In this document: positions 54,181 to 62,853 of the stretch, piece after piece
Position numbering within the stretch: position 1 is the first letter of the stretch
How the letters are laid out: the number at the start of each line of letters is the position of its first letter
Source: an uncultured Anaerolineae bacterium
Lineage (GTDB): Bacteria; Chloroflexota; Anaerolineae; CG2-30-64-16
DNA: 64,000 bases
Reading direction: 5' to 3'
Assembly (NCBI GenBank): GCA_937124585.1
Contig: CAKZKT010000102.1
Coordinates: 1-64,000, forward strand
Translations under genes and position numbers: made by a program
Notes under the pieces: model-generated
What the model saw: only the letters and a program-made list of their open reading frames with translations
The model's database searches: none
What the model was told of the DNA's origin: nothing

Positions 54181-55227
54181 CTATGCGAGCGATGACCCCC
54201 TGGCCGGCGCGATGCGGACCAGGCCTGCCTTGCCCGTCTCCTCGCTGATCTCGATCGCGGCCACGCCGAACGCTCGGATCACCTCGGCATTGGTCAACAG
54301 GTGCGGGGTGATCCTGGCCGTGCGGTATTCCGACGGGCCGGTCGCGCAGGCGAGCGGTAACAACAGCTGATCGGCCAGGTGCTCGTCCACTGCGCCGACA
54401 CCGGCCAGGAACTTCTCCAGCCACAGGCACGCTTCGTCGGCGACCTGCTCGGCCCGTTTTCCCGGCGCGCCCAGGGCCGAGAAACAGGCGGTGCTGTGCC
54501 GGAATTCGGCCAGCAGGATGAGCGCGGTGCCTTTGTTGTTGGCCCCCACCTCGGCGGCCTCGATCTCTAGCCGGTTGTGGCGTCCGGCCAGGCGCCGCAA
54601 GGCCCGGTCGCGCTGCCGTTCGGCGATGCTCATGTCGAGATTGGCGACCAGGGAGAGGCCGCGAATGCCTTTGAGCGCGCCTCGTTCTGTCAGCCGCAGC
54701 GGAGAGACCGCTTCGGCCGCTGCGATCCTGGCCTGCACGATGCCGCCGCCCGCCGGGTAGAAGCCCGCCAGGTCGAGCTGGAGCTCGCCGTCCAGTCCGA
54801 TGCGGCGCAGGAAGGGCAGCCATTGCCACGCGAGATAATGATAGCACGGGCTCCAGGGCACATGTGTGCCGCCGGTTACCGTGATCTCAGAGGCCGCGCC
54901 GGCCAGGGCCAGCGGCAGCCAGATCGTCTGGAGCACCAGGCTGGTGGCGCCGGCCGTGCCGATGTCGCAGCGATAGGCGGCCGGCCGCACGTCGGCCGGC
55001 GCGAAGGTCAGCGCCTGCGAGTTGACGTAATCGCATGTCACCTGCGCCTGGCTGATCTGCGCGGCGGCGCGCACGGCCGCCAGATGCTGGGGCTGGAGGC
55101 CGGGTTTGGCGCGGCCGGCCCGGATGCGCGTGATGCGCAGCGGCCGGCCCGTGAGAATGCTCAGAGTCAGCGCGGTGCGCAACACCTGGCCGCCGCCTTC
55201 GCCCAATGCGCCGTCAATCTCCACCAT
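54181..55227 (-). CDS. rtcA: RNA 3'-terminal phosphate cyclase
   Basis: Converts RNA 3'-phosphate ends to 2',3'-cyclic phosphates using ATP and a covalent His-AMP; 348 residues, the family length. EIDGALGEGGGQVLRTALTLSILTGRP is the signature N-terminus, GTAGATSLVLQT follows, and the catalytic His283 sits in DEHLADQLLLPLA. No RtcB ligase or RtcR activator is near, unlike the enterobacterial operon. It starts four bases after the P-type ATPase stop, so it is carried in the glycyl-radical operon. Confidence 0.94.
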   Translation of the reverse strand: MVEIDGALGEGGGQVLRTALTLSILTGRPLRITRIRAGRAKPGLQPQHLAAVRAAAQISQAQVTCDYVNSQALTFAPADVRPAAYRCDIGTAGATSLVLQTIWLPLALAGAASEITVTGGTHVPWSPCYHYLAWQWLPFLRRIGLDGELQLDLAGFYPAGGGIVQARIAAAEAVSPLRLTERGALKGIRGLSLVANLDMSIAERQRDRALRRLAGRHNRLEIEAAEVGANNKGTALILLAEFRHSTACFSALGAPGKRAEQVADEACLWLEKFLAGVGAVDEHLADQLLLPLACATGPSEYRTARITPHLLTNAEVIRAFGVAAIEISEETGKAGLVRIAPARGSSLA

Positions 55228-55230
55228 CGG

Positions 55231-57786
55231 TCACTCTTCCAGATCGAGGAAACGCGTGAGCAGGGCATTGCGCCAGACCTGACGCTGGACGAGGAGCCAG
55301 AGGACCGTCATGCCGATGACGCCCAGGTAGATTTCGGGCGGCAGCGGCGCCAGCTGGAAGGCCGCGGCCAGCGGTTCGATCAGTTGCAACGCAACGTAGG
55401 CCAGGATCAGCACGCCGGCGAGGAGGACCGGTCGCCGGTCGCCGCTGTACTCGGCGCCGCCCACGAACCAGCGCGTCGGCGGCAGCGCGAACACCATCAG
55501 CAGCACGCCGCTGAGCACGGTGAAGCCGGTGAGCGCGGTCTGCGCCGAGAGAAGCGTGGCCGAGGCGCGGAACGCCTCCGGCGTGGAGATGTCGTAGGTG
55601 ACGCCCACATAGCGCTCGAATCCGGCGATCATCTCCGGTGTGACCACAATCCGGGCCAGATCGTTCTGGATGACGAAGAACGTGCCGATGTACACGGCCA
55701 GGCCGCACAGCGCGATCAGGCCGGCCGCGGGCAGGGTGAAGTGGAGGATGCTTCGATACACGCCCATCTGCGTGGGGCCGGGCCGTGCCCACAGCGCCAG
55801 CGCGATCGGCGGCACCCCGCGCGCGAAGAAAGAGAGCAGGGTGTTCTGGCTGGCCGAGAACGGAAAGCCGATCTGCAGCGCAGCGGTCGCCACCACAAGC
55901 AGCGCCAGCGAGAAGACGGTGACCAGATACACCTTCAGGATGTTGTGCACGCTATTGATGATCCGCTGTCCTTCCGCGAACGCGTAGGGCAGCGCCTCGA
56001 ACGAGTCGCCCAACAATACCATGTTGGCGACCGCGCGCGTGGCCGACGAACCGCTCTCCATGGCGATTCCCATGTTGGCTTTTTTCACCGACAGCACATC
56101 GTTGACGCCATCGCCGATCATGGCGACATACTCGCCCTGGCGGCGCAGCGCGGCGACCAGGGCCTCCTTCTGCTGCGGGGTGATGCGGCCGAAGATGGTT
56201 GCCTCGGCTGCCGCGGCTTCGAATTCGGCCGGCGTCATGCGTGCCAGCTCTGGCCCGGAGACGCGTTTGAGCTCACCGGTCAGGCCGGCCTGACGGGCCA
56301 GCGCCGCCACGGCTTGCGGATTGTCGCCGGAGATGATCTTCAGCCGCACGCCGTGCGCGGCGAACGCGGCAAGCGTCTCACGCAGGTGTGGTCGCAGCTC
56401 ATCGCTCAGGCTGACCACGCCCAGCAGGGTGAGGGGCGGCAGGCCGGCCTCGCCGGCCGCATTGTGCAGGCTCAGCTCGTGCGGATTGTGCGCGAAGACG
56501 AGCACGCGCAGTCCCTGATCGGCCCAGGCAGCCAGCTGGCGGTCGGCCGCCGGGTCAATGCGCAGGTGCTCCTGCAGCGCCTCGGCCGCGCCGAGCACAT
56601 ACACTCCGCGCATCGCCGGCCGACCGTTCCCGTCATCGTCAATGGCCAGCGCCGACCATTTGCGCGCCGAGGCAAACGGCACTTCATCTACGACCCGGCG
56701 CCGAACGCCCGCCAGCCCCTCGCTGAGCGCCTGGCTGGTCTTGTTGGGAGCGGCGGTGCTGGCGGCGAAATCGGCCAGCCAGGCCTCGAGACGGTGCTGC
56801 TCGATTCCGGCTGTAGGAAGAACGGCATGATACCTCAGCTTGTTGCTGGTCAGCGTGCCGGTTTTGTCGCTGCAGAGGACGGTCACATTGCTGAGCGATT
56901 CGATCGCGTTGATTTGCTGCACCAGTCCCCCACGCCGGCCGATGCGCACCGCGCCCCAGGAGTAGTTCAGGATGATCACGGTGAGCAGCCCGGCCGACAC
57001 CATGCCGGTGATGACGGCCGCGCCGGACAGGAAAGTCTCGATCCGCATGGGGAGCACGAAGAGCGCCAGCGCCAGCAGGATCATCTGATACAGTACGATC
57101 AGCATCAGCACGCGCAGCAAGCGGTTGATCTCGCGCTGGAGCGGCGTGCGCTGCACCTGAAATTTGCGCGCCTCGGCGGTCAGCTTATTGGCGAAGCTGT
57201 TTTCGCCGACGGCCGTGGCCTCGACCAGTGCCGCGCCGGTGACGCAAAAGCTGCCCGACAGCACCGTCTGGCCGGTCGTTTTCAGGATCAGGTCCGATTC
57301 GCCGGTGAGGGGCGACTCGTCCACCTCGATCCGGCCATCACCGATCACCACGCCGTCCACGGGGATCTGGTCGCCGGCCTGGATGCGCAGGACATCGCCC
57401 TGCACCAGCTCGGCCGGATCGAGCGGCTGTGGCCGACCGTCTCGCCAGACCGTCACTTTGGCGCGCGCCAGCAGCGCGATGCGGTCGAGCTGGCGTTTGG
57501 CGCGCCCCTCCTGGATGACGCCGATGAGCGCGTTGAAGACGACCAGGCCAACGGTGAAGAGCGCGCTGCGCAGGTCGCCGATCAGCACCATGCCCGAGCC
57601 GATCACATAGAGCACGATGTTGACCGGGTTGAAAACGTTTTCGCTCAGGATATCCCGATAGGAGCGGCTGGTCGTCAGGCGTACCGCATTGCCCAGGCCC
57701 TGGCGCCGTCGCGCCAGCGCTTCGCTGCTGCTCAGTCCGATTTTTTGCGCCACGAATCCTCCGGCCGCGCCTTCAGGTTTCTGCAA
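55231..57786 (-). CDS. P-type cation-transporting ATPase lacking the PEGL motif
   Basis: Membrane ion pump of 851 residues. Actuator TGES (161-164), phosphorylated Asp307 in CSDKTGTLT and hinge GDGVND (558-563) are intact, so it can form the phosphoenzyme. It resembles the CtpE-like branch, with no N-terminal metal-binding domain. In TM4, where P2-type pumps have PEGL, the sequence is GMVSAGLL (264-267 SAGL), losing both the Pro and the Glu that coordinate ions. It overlaps the glycyl radical enzyme gene by 14 bases. Transported ion unknown. Confidence 0.9.
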   Translation of the reverse strand: MQKPEGAAGGFVAQKIGLSSSEALARRRQGLGNAVRLTTSRSYRDILSENVFNPVNIVLYVIGSGMVLIGDLRSALFTVGLVVFNALIGVIQEGRAKRQLDRIALLARAKVTVWRDGRPQPLDPAELVQGDVLRIQAGDQIPVDGVVIGDGRIEVDESPLTGESDLILKTTGQTVLSGSFCVTGAALVEATAVGENSFANKLTAEARKFQVQRTPLQREINRLLRVLMLIVLYQMILLALALFVLPMRIETFLSGAAVITGMVSAGLLTVIILNYSWGAVRIGRRGGLVQQINAIESLSNVTVLCSDKTGTLTSNKLRYHAVLPTAGIEQHRLEAWLADFAASTAAPNKTSQALSEGLAGVRRRVVDEVPFASARKWSALAIDDDGNGRPAMRGVYVLGAAEALQEHLRIDPAADRQLAAWADQGLRVLVFAHNPHELSLHNAAGEAGLPPLTLLGVVSLSDELRPHLRETLAAFAAHGVRLKIISGDNPQAVAALARQAGLTGELKRVSGPELARMTPAEFEAAAAEATIFGRITPQQKEALVAALRRQGEYVAMIGDGVNDVLSVKKANMGIAMESGSSATRAVANMVLLGDSFEALPYAFAEGQRIINSVHNILKVYLVTVFSLALLVVATAALQIGFPFSASQNTLLSFFARGVPPIALALWARPGPTQMGVYRSILHFTLPAAGLIALCGLAVYIGTFFVIQNDLARIVVTPEMIAGFERYVGVTYDISTPEAFRASATLLSAQTALTGFTVLSGVLLMVFALPPTRWFVGGAEYSGDRRPVLLAGVLILAYVALQLIEPLAAAFQLAPLPPEIYLGVIGMTVLWLLVQRQVWRNALLTRFLDLEE

Positions 57787-60025
57787 CGATCCGATCCACC
57801 ACCAGCTGGCGGAATTCAGGCGAAAGGCTGGCGAAGTAGGCGCTGAAGCCGGTGACGCGCACCACCAGGTCGGGGTATTTGCCGGGGTCGCGATGCGCCT
57901 CCAAGATCTGCGCCTTGTCCAACACGTTCAGGTTGATCTGGGTGCCACCCAGCGCGAAATGCGAGCGAATGAGCGCGGTGACCGCGGCGATCCCGGCGTC
58001 GTCTCGGCCCAGACCGGGGTCCAGGTCGAGCTGCAGCGGGGCGGTGTTGCCGTAGCCCGGCTGCACCGCTGCGACCGCCACCGCCAGCGCGGTGGGCGCG
58101 CCATCCTTGCGAAAGCCCGGGTCGGGATTCGGGCCGTGGGAGATCGGGTCGCCGGCGTGGCGACCGTTCGGCGTCGCGGCGATCTCTTTGCCCATGGCGA
58201 TCATGCTGGCCCAGGAGAACAGGCCGGGGATCATGTTGTAGCCGGCCGGCGTGGGCTTTTCTTTGACTAGATCGGTGAAGAGGCGGGCGATGTGCATTGC
58301 GTATTCGTCGGCGATGGTGCCGCCATGTCCGAAGCGAGGGCCGCGCTTCATCAGCCGCCGCGCGCGCTCGCCGTCTTCGCCGGCCCAGTCGCTTTCCAGG
58401 TAGTGCTTGAGCTGCGTCCAGGTGAGACGGCCCTCGCGCTCGATCCAGTGCGCGCACGCGGCGAAAGAATCGGCAACCGTCGCCAGCCCTGCCGCGTCCA
58501 CGCACAGGTTGTAGTAATCCACGCCGCCGGCCGCAGCATCCAACCCGCGTTCGATCGTGCCGTGGCAGAGCAGGTCGAGCACCAGCTCGGGAAAGACATC
58601 GCCCATGTGGCGGAGGTGGAAATCGAGCCCCTCGGCCGTGACCGCGACTGCCCGGCGCAGGTGATCGGCAAAGCGCGACCAGAGTTCGGCCGTGCCGGGC
58701 TCGCGGCTGACCTCCAGCATCTCGGCCAGGGCTGTCTGGAACACGGCAGCCAGGTTGATCTTTACCAGGTCGTTCATCGTGTACTCGATGCCCGGCAACG
58801 CCAGCCAGTGGCAGCCGGAATAGACACGTTGTCGCGAAAGCTCCGGCGGATAGCCGTTGCGCGCGAAGCCTTCTACCGTGCGATCCACGCCGAGGAATTT
58901 GGGAACACCCAGCCGATCCTGGAACATGATCTCGACGCCGCGCGTGAGCAGGCCCGGATCGGTGGTATCGCCCACGCAGACGCCGATGTTCGCCGGGATT
59001 TTCATGCGGTGGGCGGCTTCCAGGATCAGGTAGGAGACCGGATTGGTCACGTCGCGGCCGGTCGCGTCCGGGCCGCCGAGCTGGATGTAGCCCGTATCGC
59101 GCAGCAACAGACAGGCGATGTGGAAGGCGGCCTCGTCGTTGGTCAGGGTGCCGGCTGCCCGATCGCGCTCGTAGTAGGGCAGGAGGAGAACGTCGAGCCG
59201 GCCGATCGCGCCGCTGCCGTTGTACATGCGCGCGGCGACCAGATACCAGAGCAGCCACTGGCACGCCTCGCGGAAGGTGCGCGGGGGATGGCTGATCAGC
59301 CATTCGTTCATCTCAGCGATTTCGGCCAGATTGCGGCGCACTTCGGGCCGGGGCTCGGCCGCGGCCATCTCGCGCGCAGCCACGGCATGGCGCCCGATCC
59401 AGTCCTGCATGCCCAGGACGACATCGGTGAGGCCGTCGTAGAAATCGGCGCCTGCGGTGCGTGCGTCGTGCTCCGGCGCGTTGAGCTCACGGTAGTAGCC
59501 GATCTTGGCGAGCAAGCCGCCCCAGCCCAGCTCCAGGCCGATCGCCAGGTCGGGACAGAAATGTTGCGTCGCGCCGATGCCGCTGTGGATCTGATAGCGG
59601 TGCTGCGCCTCGTGCAGGTGCGAGAAGTCCATGTCGGGGTTCCAGTGCGGCTTGCGATACGACATGAAGTTGACCATCGTCGCGCCGGCGAGCGAGGCGG
59701 CCGGATCAATGTAGACCGGGTGGCGCTCCAGCAGCGCCCGGAAGGTGCGACCCACGGCGACTGGCCCGAAGAAGCCGCCGCTGGGATGATTGACAGCGAT
59801 CGGGATGTCTTTCAGCCGCACGTCGTTGATCAGCACGCCGGAGCCGCTCAGCGCCTGGACGATCTCGCGCGCCTCTGGTGGCGGCAGAATCAGCCCCCAA
59901 TCGTCATGGTTCATCGCGCCGATGATCTGCCACTTCTCGGCCGTGTGCGCCATTTTGGTCGCGCGCAGCGCTTTGTAGCGCGCTTCCAGGGTGAATGGGA
60001 TGGGAGCAGAGGAGGTTTGCAACAT
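57773..60025 (-). CDS. glycyl radical enzyme (PFL family) of unknown substrate
   Basis: Oxygen-sensitive radical enzyme of 750 residues. The C-terminal radical loop VRVTGFSAYF places the glycyl radical on Gly726. The active-site cysteine is most likely Cys405 in VYSGCHWLALPGIEY. Characterised diol dehydratases, CutC, HypD, IslA and HPAD have GCxE at this loop; here the residues after Cys are His-Trp and no Glu follows, and it is not the CC pair of pyruvate formate-lyase either. Its activase is encoded 69 bases upstream. The reaction cannot be assigned; this appears to be an uncharacterised subgroup. Confidence 0.9.
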   Translation of the reverse strand: MLQTSSAPIPFTLEARYKALRATKMAHTAEKWQIIGAMNHDDWGLILPPPEAREIVQALSGSGVLINDVRLKDIPIAVNHPSGGFFGPVAVGRTFRALLERHPVYIDPAASLAGATMVNFMSYRKPHWNPDMDFSHLHEAQHRYQIHSGIGATQHFCPDLAIGLELGWGGLLAKIGYYRELNAPEHDARTAGADFYDGLTDVVLGMQDWIGRHAVAAREMAAAEPRPEVRRNLAEIAEMNEWLISHPPRTFREACQWLLWYLVAARMYNGSGAIGRLDVLLLPYYERDRAAGTLTNDEAAFHIACLLLRDTGYIQLGGPDATGRDVTNPVSYLILEAAHRMKIPANIGVCVGDTTDPGLLTRGVEIMFQDRLGVPKFLGVDRTVEGFARNGYPPELSRQRVYSGCHWLALPGIEYTMNDLVKINLAAVFQTALAEMLEVSREPGTAELWSRFADHLRRAVAVTAEGLDFHLRHMGDVFPELVLDLLCHGTIERGLDAAAGGVDYYNLCVDAAGLATVADSFAACAHWIEREGRLTWTQLKHYLESDWAGEDGERARRLMKRGPRFGHGGTIADEYAMHIARLFTDLVKEKPTPAGYNMIPGLFSWASMIAMGKEIAATPNGRHAGDPISHGPNPDPGFRKDGAPTALAVAVAAVQPGYGNTAPLQLDLDPGLGRDDAGIAAVTALIRSHFALGGTQINLNVLDKAQILEAHRDPGKYPDLVVRVTGFSAYFASLSPEFRQLVVDRIVAET

Positions 60026-60094
60026 CGTGGTTTCCTGTCTTGTGTTGTTTTGCGACGAGCCAATGCGCAGATCGGCCCCTGCCCAGGTAGCATG

Positions 60095-61033
60095 TCAATG
60101 CGCTCGCACCGGCACCCCTGATGCGTGCGCAACTTCGGACAGGACAGCCAGCAGCTCCCTGGGCGGCGGGTTGAGATCGCGCGCCCGATATTCCAGGCCC
60201 AGGCTGCGATATTTGTCGGCAGCCAGGCGGTGAAACGGAAGCAGCTCCCACGAGATGTCGGTCGGGCCGACACCATTGCCCGCACCGGCCCGCAGGCTGA
60301 CCAGTTCGGCGATGAACGCGGCGATGGCCGCAATCTCGGCCGGCGTGTCGTTGACGCCGGGCACGACCGGCGTGCGCAGGAGCAGTGGCACGCGCATGCC
60401 GGCGAGGCGCCTGGCATTGGCCAGGATGCGTTCGTTGCCGACGCCCGTGGCAGCCCGGTGTTTTTCCGCATCCATCTGCTTCAGGTCCATCATCACCAGA
60501 TCGGTGAACGGCAACAGCATGGCCAGGTTTTCCCAGGGCACGTTGCCGCATGTTTCGATGGCCGTGTGCAGTCCTTCTGCTTTGCAGCGGGCCAGAATGG
60601 CGCGGGCAAAATCGGGCTGCAGGGCCGGCTCGCCGCCGGACAGGGTGACCCCGCCGTCGGAGGCCTCATAGAAGACGCGATCGCGCAGGACCTCGGCGAC
60701 GACCTCTGTGTCCGTCACATGCCGGCCGGCCAGGTTGAGGGCTTCGGCCACGCACGCCTCGACGCATTTGCCGCACGCCACGCAGCGCTCGCGCGTGAAG
60801 CTTCGGCCGTGCTCGTCCAGATGCTGGCCGCCATGCTCGCAGGCGACGACGCACGCGCCGCAGGCGATGCAGCGGTTGGGCAGAAACTGCACTTCGGGCG
60901 TCATGCGCAGCCCTTCGGGGTTATGGCACCAGAAACAGCGCAGCGAACAGCCCTTCAGGAAGACGGTCGTCCGGATGCCGGGCCCGTCGTGGACGGAAAA
61001 ACGCTGAATGTCGAAAATCAGGCCGGTGGTCAT
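60095..61033 (-). CDS. glycyl radical enzyme activase (radical SAM)
   Basis: Installs the glycyl radical on the downstream enzyme by reductive cleavage of AdoMet. It has 312 residues with the radical SAM motif C29-x3-C33-x2-C36 and two extra ferredoxin-type 4Fe-4S sites (Cys55, 58, 61, 65 and Cys84, 87, 90, 94), the layout of activases for non-PFL glycyl radical enzymes. VTLSGGEPALQ is the AdoMet-binding GGE motif. MTTGLIFDIQ at 61033 is the start. First gene of the operon. Confidence 0.95.
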   Translation of the reverse strand: MTTGLIFDIQRFSVHDGPGIRTTVFLKGCSLRCFWCHNPEGLRMTPEVQFLPNRCIACGACVVACEHGGQHLDEHGRSFTRERCVACGKCVEACVAEALNLAGRHVTDTEVVAEVLRDRVFYEASDGGVTLSGGEPALQPDFARAILARCKAEGLHTAIETCGNVPWENLAMLLPFTDLVMMDLKQMDAEKHRAATGVGNERILANARRLAGMRVPLLLRTPVVPGVNDTPAEIAAIAAFIAELVSLRAGAGNGVGPTDISWELLPFHRLAADKYRSLGLEYRARDLNPPPRELLAVLSEVAHASGVPVRAH

Positions 61034-61074
61034 GGCAAATGCAGACAACTCCGTGGCGCGTGTTTCAGAAGAAG

Positions 61075-61103
61075 ATGCTATCACCGTTCGAGGGGATTGT
61101 CAA
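61075..61103 (-). promoter_or_regulatory. promoter of the glycyl radical operon
   Basis: On the minus strand TTGACA (61098-61103) and TAGCAT (61075-61080) are 17 bases apart, 41 bases before the activase ATG. A fully consensus -35 with this spacing indicates a housekeeping-type promoter. Confidence 0.75.
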
Positions 61104-61146
61104 CGCGAATGCGCGGCGATTTTCGGGTGTGGTTGCAGGGCGACGA

Positions 61147-61176
61147 TTTCCGGAAGCGGTCAAGTTGATTTACAAT
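61147..61176 (+). promoter_or_regulatory. divergent promoter of the amidohydrolase pair
   Basis: TACAAT at 61171-61176 with a weak TTTCCG -35 (61147-61152, 18-base spacing) points to the plus strand, 47 bases before the ATG. It is back to back with the glycyl radical promoter, so the two units may be co-regulated. Confidence 0.5.
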
Positions 61177-61223
61177 CTGCGCATTGTTCGATTCGTGTCA
61201 CACGGGCAGCGTTCGGAGGGCAT

Positions 61224-61974
61224 ATGCGTTTCTTTGACTGCAACGTTTTTTTTCGGCCTGCCGATTGTCCGGCCGTTACGTCCCGTACCGACTGCAGAGA
61301 TGCTGCTGGCCGAAATGGATCGCGCGGGCATCGAGCGCAGCCTGGTCTGGCACATCGCCCAGCACGACGCGTCGCCGCAGCTCGGCAACCGGCTGCTGGC
61401 CGATGCGATCCGGCCGCATGACCGGTTGGTCGGCTGCTGGACGGTGTTGCCGAACCACGCGCATGAGTTCCCGCCGCCGGCAGAACTGTTCGACCAGATG
61501 CGCCAGCAGCGCATTGCCGCGCTGCGCATCTTCCCGACCGCGCATCGCTTTCAGGCGAATGCTGTAAGCCTGGGCGATCTGCTGGAGGCGATGGTGGCGC
61601 GTCGCGTGCCGCTTTTCCTTTCCATGCGCCGTGGGGCCAATTGGGCGGTTGCCTATGCCCTGTTGGCCGAGTTCCCGCAACTCGTGTGCGTCATCTGCGA
61701 TCATGGCTGCTGGGGCGAAGATCGTTCGTTTCGGCCGCTGTTGAGCCGCTATCCGAACGTGTATGTGGACACGGCGCAGTATCTGCTCGACGGCGGGATC
61801 GAGGCACTGGTGGCCGATTACGGCCCAGGACGGCTTCTGTTCGGCAGCGGCTTCCCCGAGTCGTACCACGGCGGCATGATGCTGGCATTACGCCATGCCC
61901 GGATCGGCGAGGAGGCGAGGCAGGCCATCGCAGCCGGCAATCTGGAACGCATTCTGGCAGAGGTAATCCTATGA
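61224..61974 (+). pseudogene. amidohydrolase-fold protein lacking metal ligands, frameshifted at an 8-T run
   Basis: The ATG at 61224 follows a strong GGAGGG site and gives MRFFDCNVFF, a typical start for this amidohydrolase-2 subgroup. The next residues (GLPIVRPLRPVPTAEMLLAEMDRAG) are one frame away. Eight T at 61246-61253, where seven would fit, make the break; the result would be about 249 residues. The slip could be real, an assembly error, or bridged by slippage on the T-run. The usual HxH is DCN here, and the late metal Asp (FGTD) is FGSG (LLFGSGFPES), so the protein looks non-catalytic even when read through. It overlaps the next gene by ATGA. Confidence 0.8.
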
Positions 61975-62780
61975 TCGGCATATCTCCCCTGGCGCGCGAG
62001 TTTTGGGAACATGGCCGTTCGGCCTTGTGTCCGATCTACGACATGCACGGCCACATGGGCACGTTTCACTCGATCTACTTTCCGCGAGCCGAAGCAGCGG
62101 ACATGATCCGCACGATGGACGAATGCGGCGTGCGCATGCTGGTCTTTTCGCATCATCACGCACTGTTTGCGCCCGATGTGGGCAATGTGCCCGCAGTGGA
62201 AGCGGTGCGACGCTATCCCGACCGGCTACGGGCCTACTGCGCGTTGAACGCGAACTACCCGGAGCAGCTCGAGGTGGCGCTGGCGGATTTCGACGCATAT
62301 GCCGATGTGTTCGTGGGCTTCAAGTTTCTCCCCGACTATCACAAAGTGGCGCTGACCGATGCCCGCTGTCGGCCGGCCTGGGAGTTCGCCGAGGCGCGGC
62401 GGCTGCTCGTGCTGACACACACCTGGCGCGATAGCCCCTACGATGGCCCGGCCATCGTGCGACAGATCGCGGCGCGCTATCCGAATGTGCCGCTGTTGCT
62501 GGGCCACTCTTGCCATGACGACTGGGATGCGGCCGTGGCCCTGGCCCGCGACTTCCCGAACATTTACCTGGAACTGACCGCGGTCTTCGATGATCGGGGG
62601 CCATTGGAAAAGTTTTGTGCCGAGGTCGGCTCGCACTGCCTGTTGTTCGGCACCGATCTGCCGTGGTTCGATCCGCATCAGGCGATTGGCGCGTTGCTTT
62701 CGGCCGACATCAGCGATGAGGACCGGCATAACATTTGTCATCGCAATGCCGAACGATTGCTGGCGCCGTTTCTGACCTGA
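61971..62780 (+). CDS. amidohydrolase-2 family metal-dependent hydrolase
   Basis: TIM-barrel metal hydrolase or decarboxylase of 269 residues (family of ACMSD, LigI-like lactonases). All ligands are seen: HGH (His26, His28), LTHTW, LLLGHSCHDDW and the final Asp in FGTDLPWFDP. The start at 61971 overlaps the upstream stop by ATGA, so translation is coupled to the ligand-free paralogue. It may be the active half of a complex. Divergent from the glycyl radical operon; substrate unknown. Confidence 0.88.
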   Translation: MIGISPLAREFWEHGRSALCPIYDMHGHMGTFHSIYFPRAEAADMIRTMDECGVRMLVFSHHHALFAPDVGNVPAVEAVRRYPDRLRAYCALNANYPEQLEVALADFDAYADVFVGFKFLPDYHKVALTDARCRPAWEFAEARRLLVLTHTWRDSPYDGPAIVRQIAARYPNVPLLLGHSCHDDWDAAVALARDFPNIYLELTAVFDDRGPLEKFCAEVGSHCLLFGTDLPWFDPHQAIGALLSADISDEDRHNICHRNAERLLAPFLT

Positions 62781-62793
62781 AAACAGCTGTGCT

Positions 62794-62840
62794 CACGCGC
62801 CAGGCACTCTGCAGGGTGCCCGGCGCGTGGCGGCTTTCAC
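62794..62840. terminator. hairpin / 7-bp-period element, second copy
   Basis: Arms 62794-62806 and 62817-62829 pair at 12 of 13 positions with a 10-base loop, 13 bases after the hydrolase stop. From 62799 the sequence reads in six heptads ending in CTTTCAC, aligning with the copy at 32300 except for one missing heptad. Possible terminator or attenuator before the next gene. Confidence 0.6.
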
Positions 62841-62853
62841 CCGAGGTATTCTC

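Noticed and set aside
54181-55227. rtcA as part of an RNA repair operon
   Set aside because: No RtcB, RtcR or tRNA-like element is found near it; it is only embedded behind an ATPase gene.
54577-57846. A 1089-codon plus-strand frame across rtcA and the P-type ATPase
   Set aside because: Shadow frame without any domain; both minus-strand genes are clear.
58292-60121. A 609-codon plus-strand frame opposite the glycyl radical enzyme
   Set aside because: Antisense shadow of a gene with a clear glycyl radical motif.
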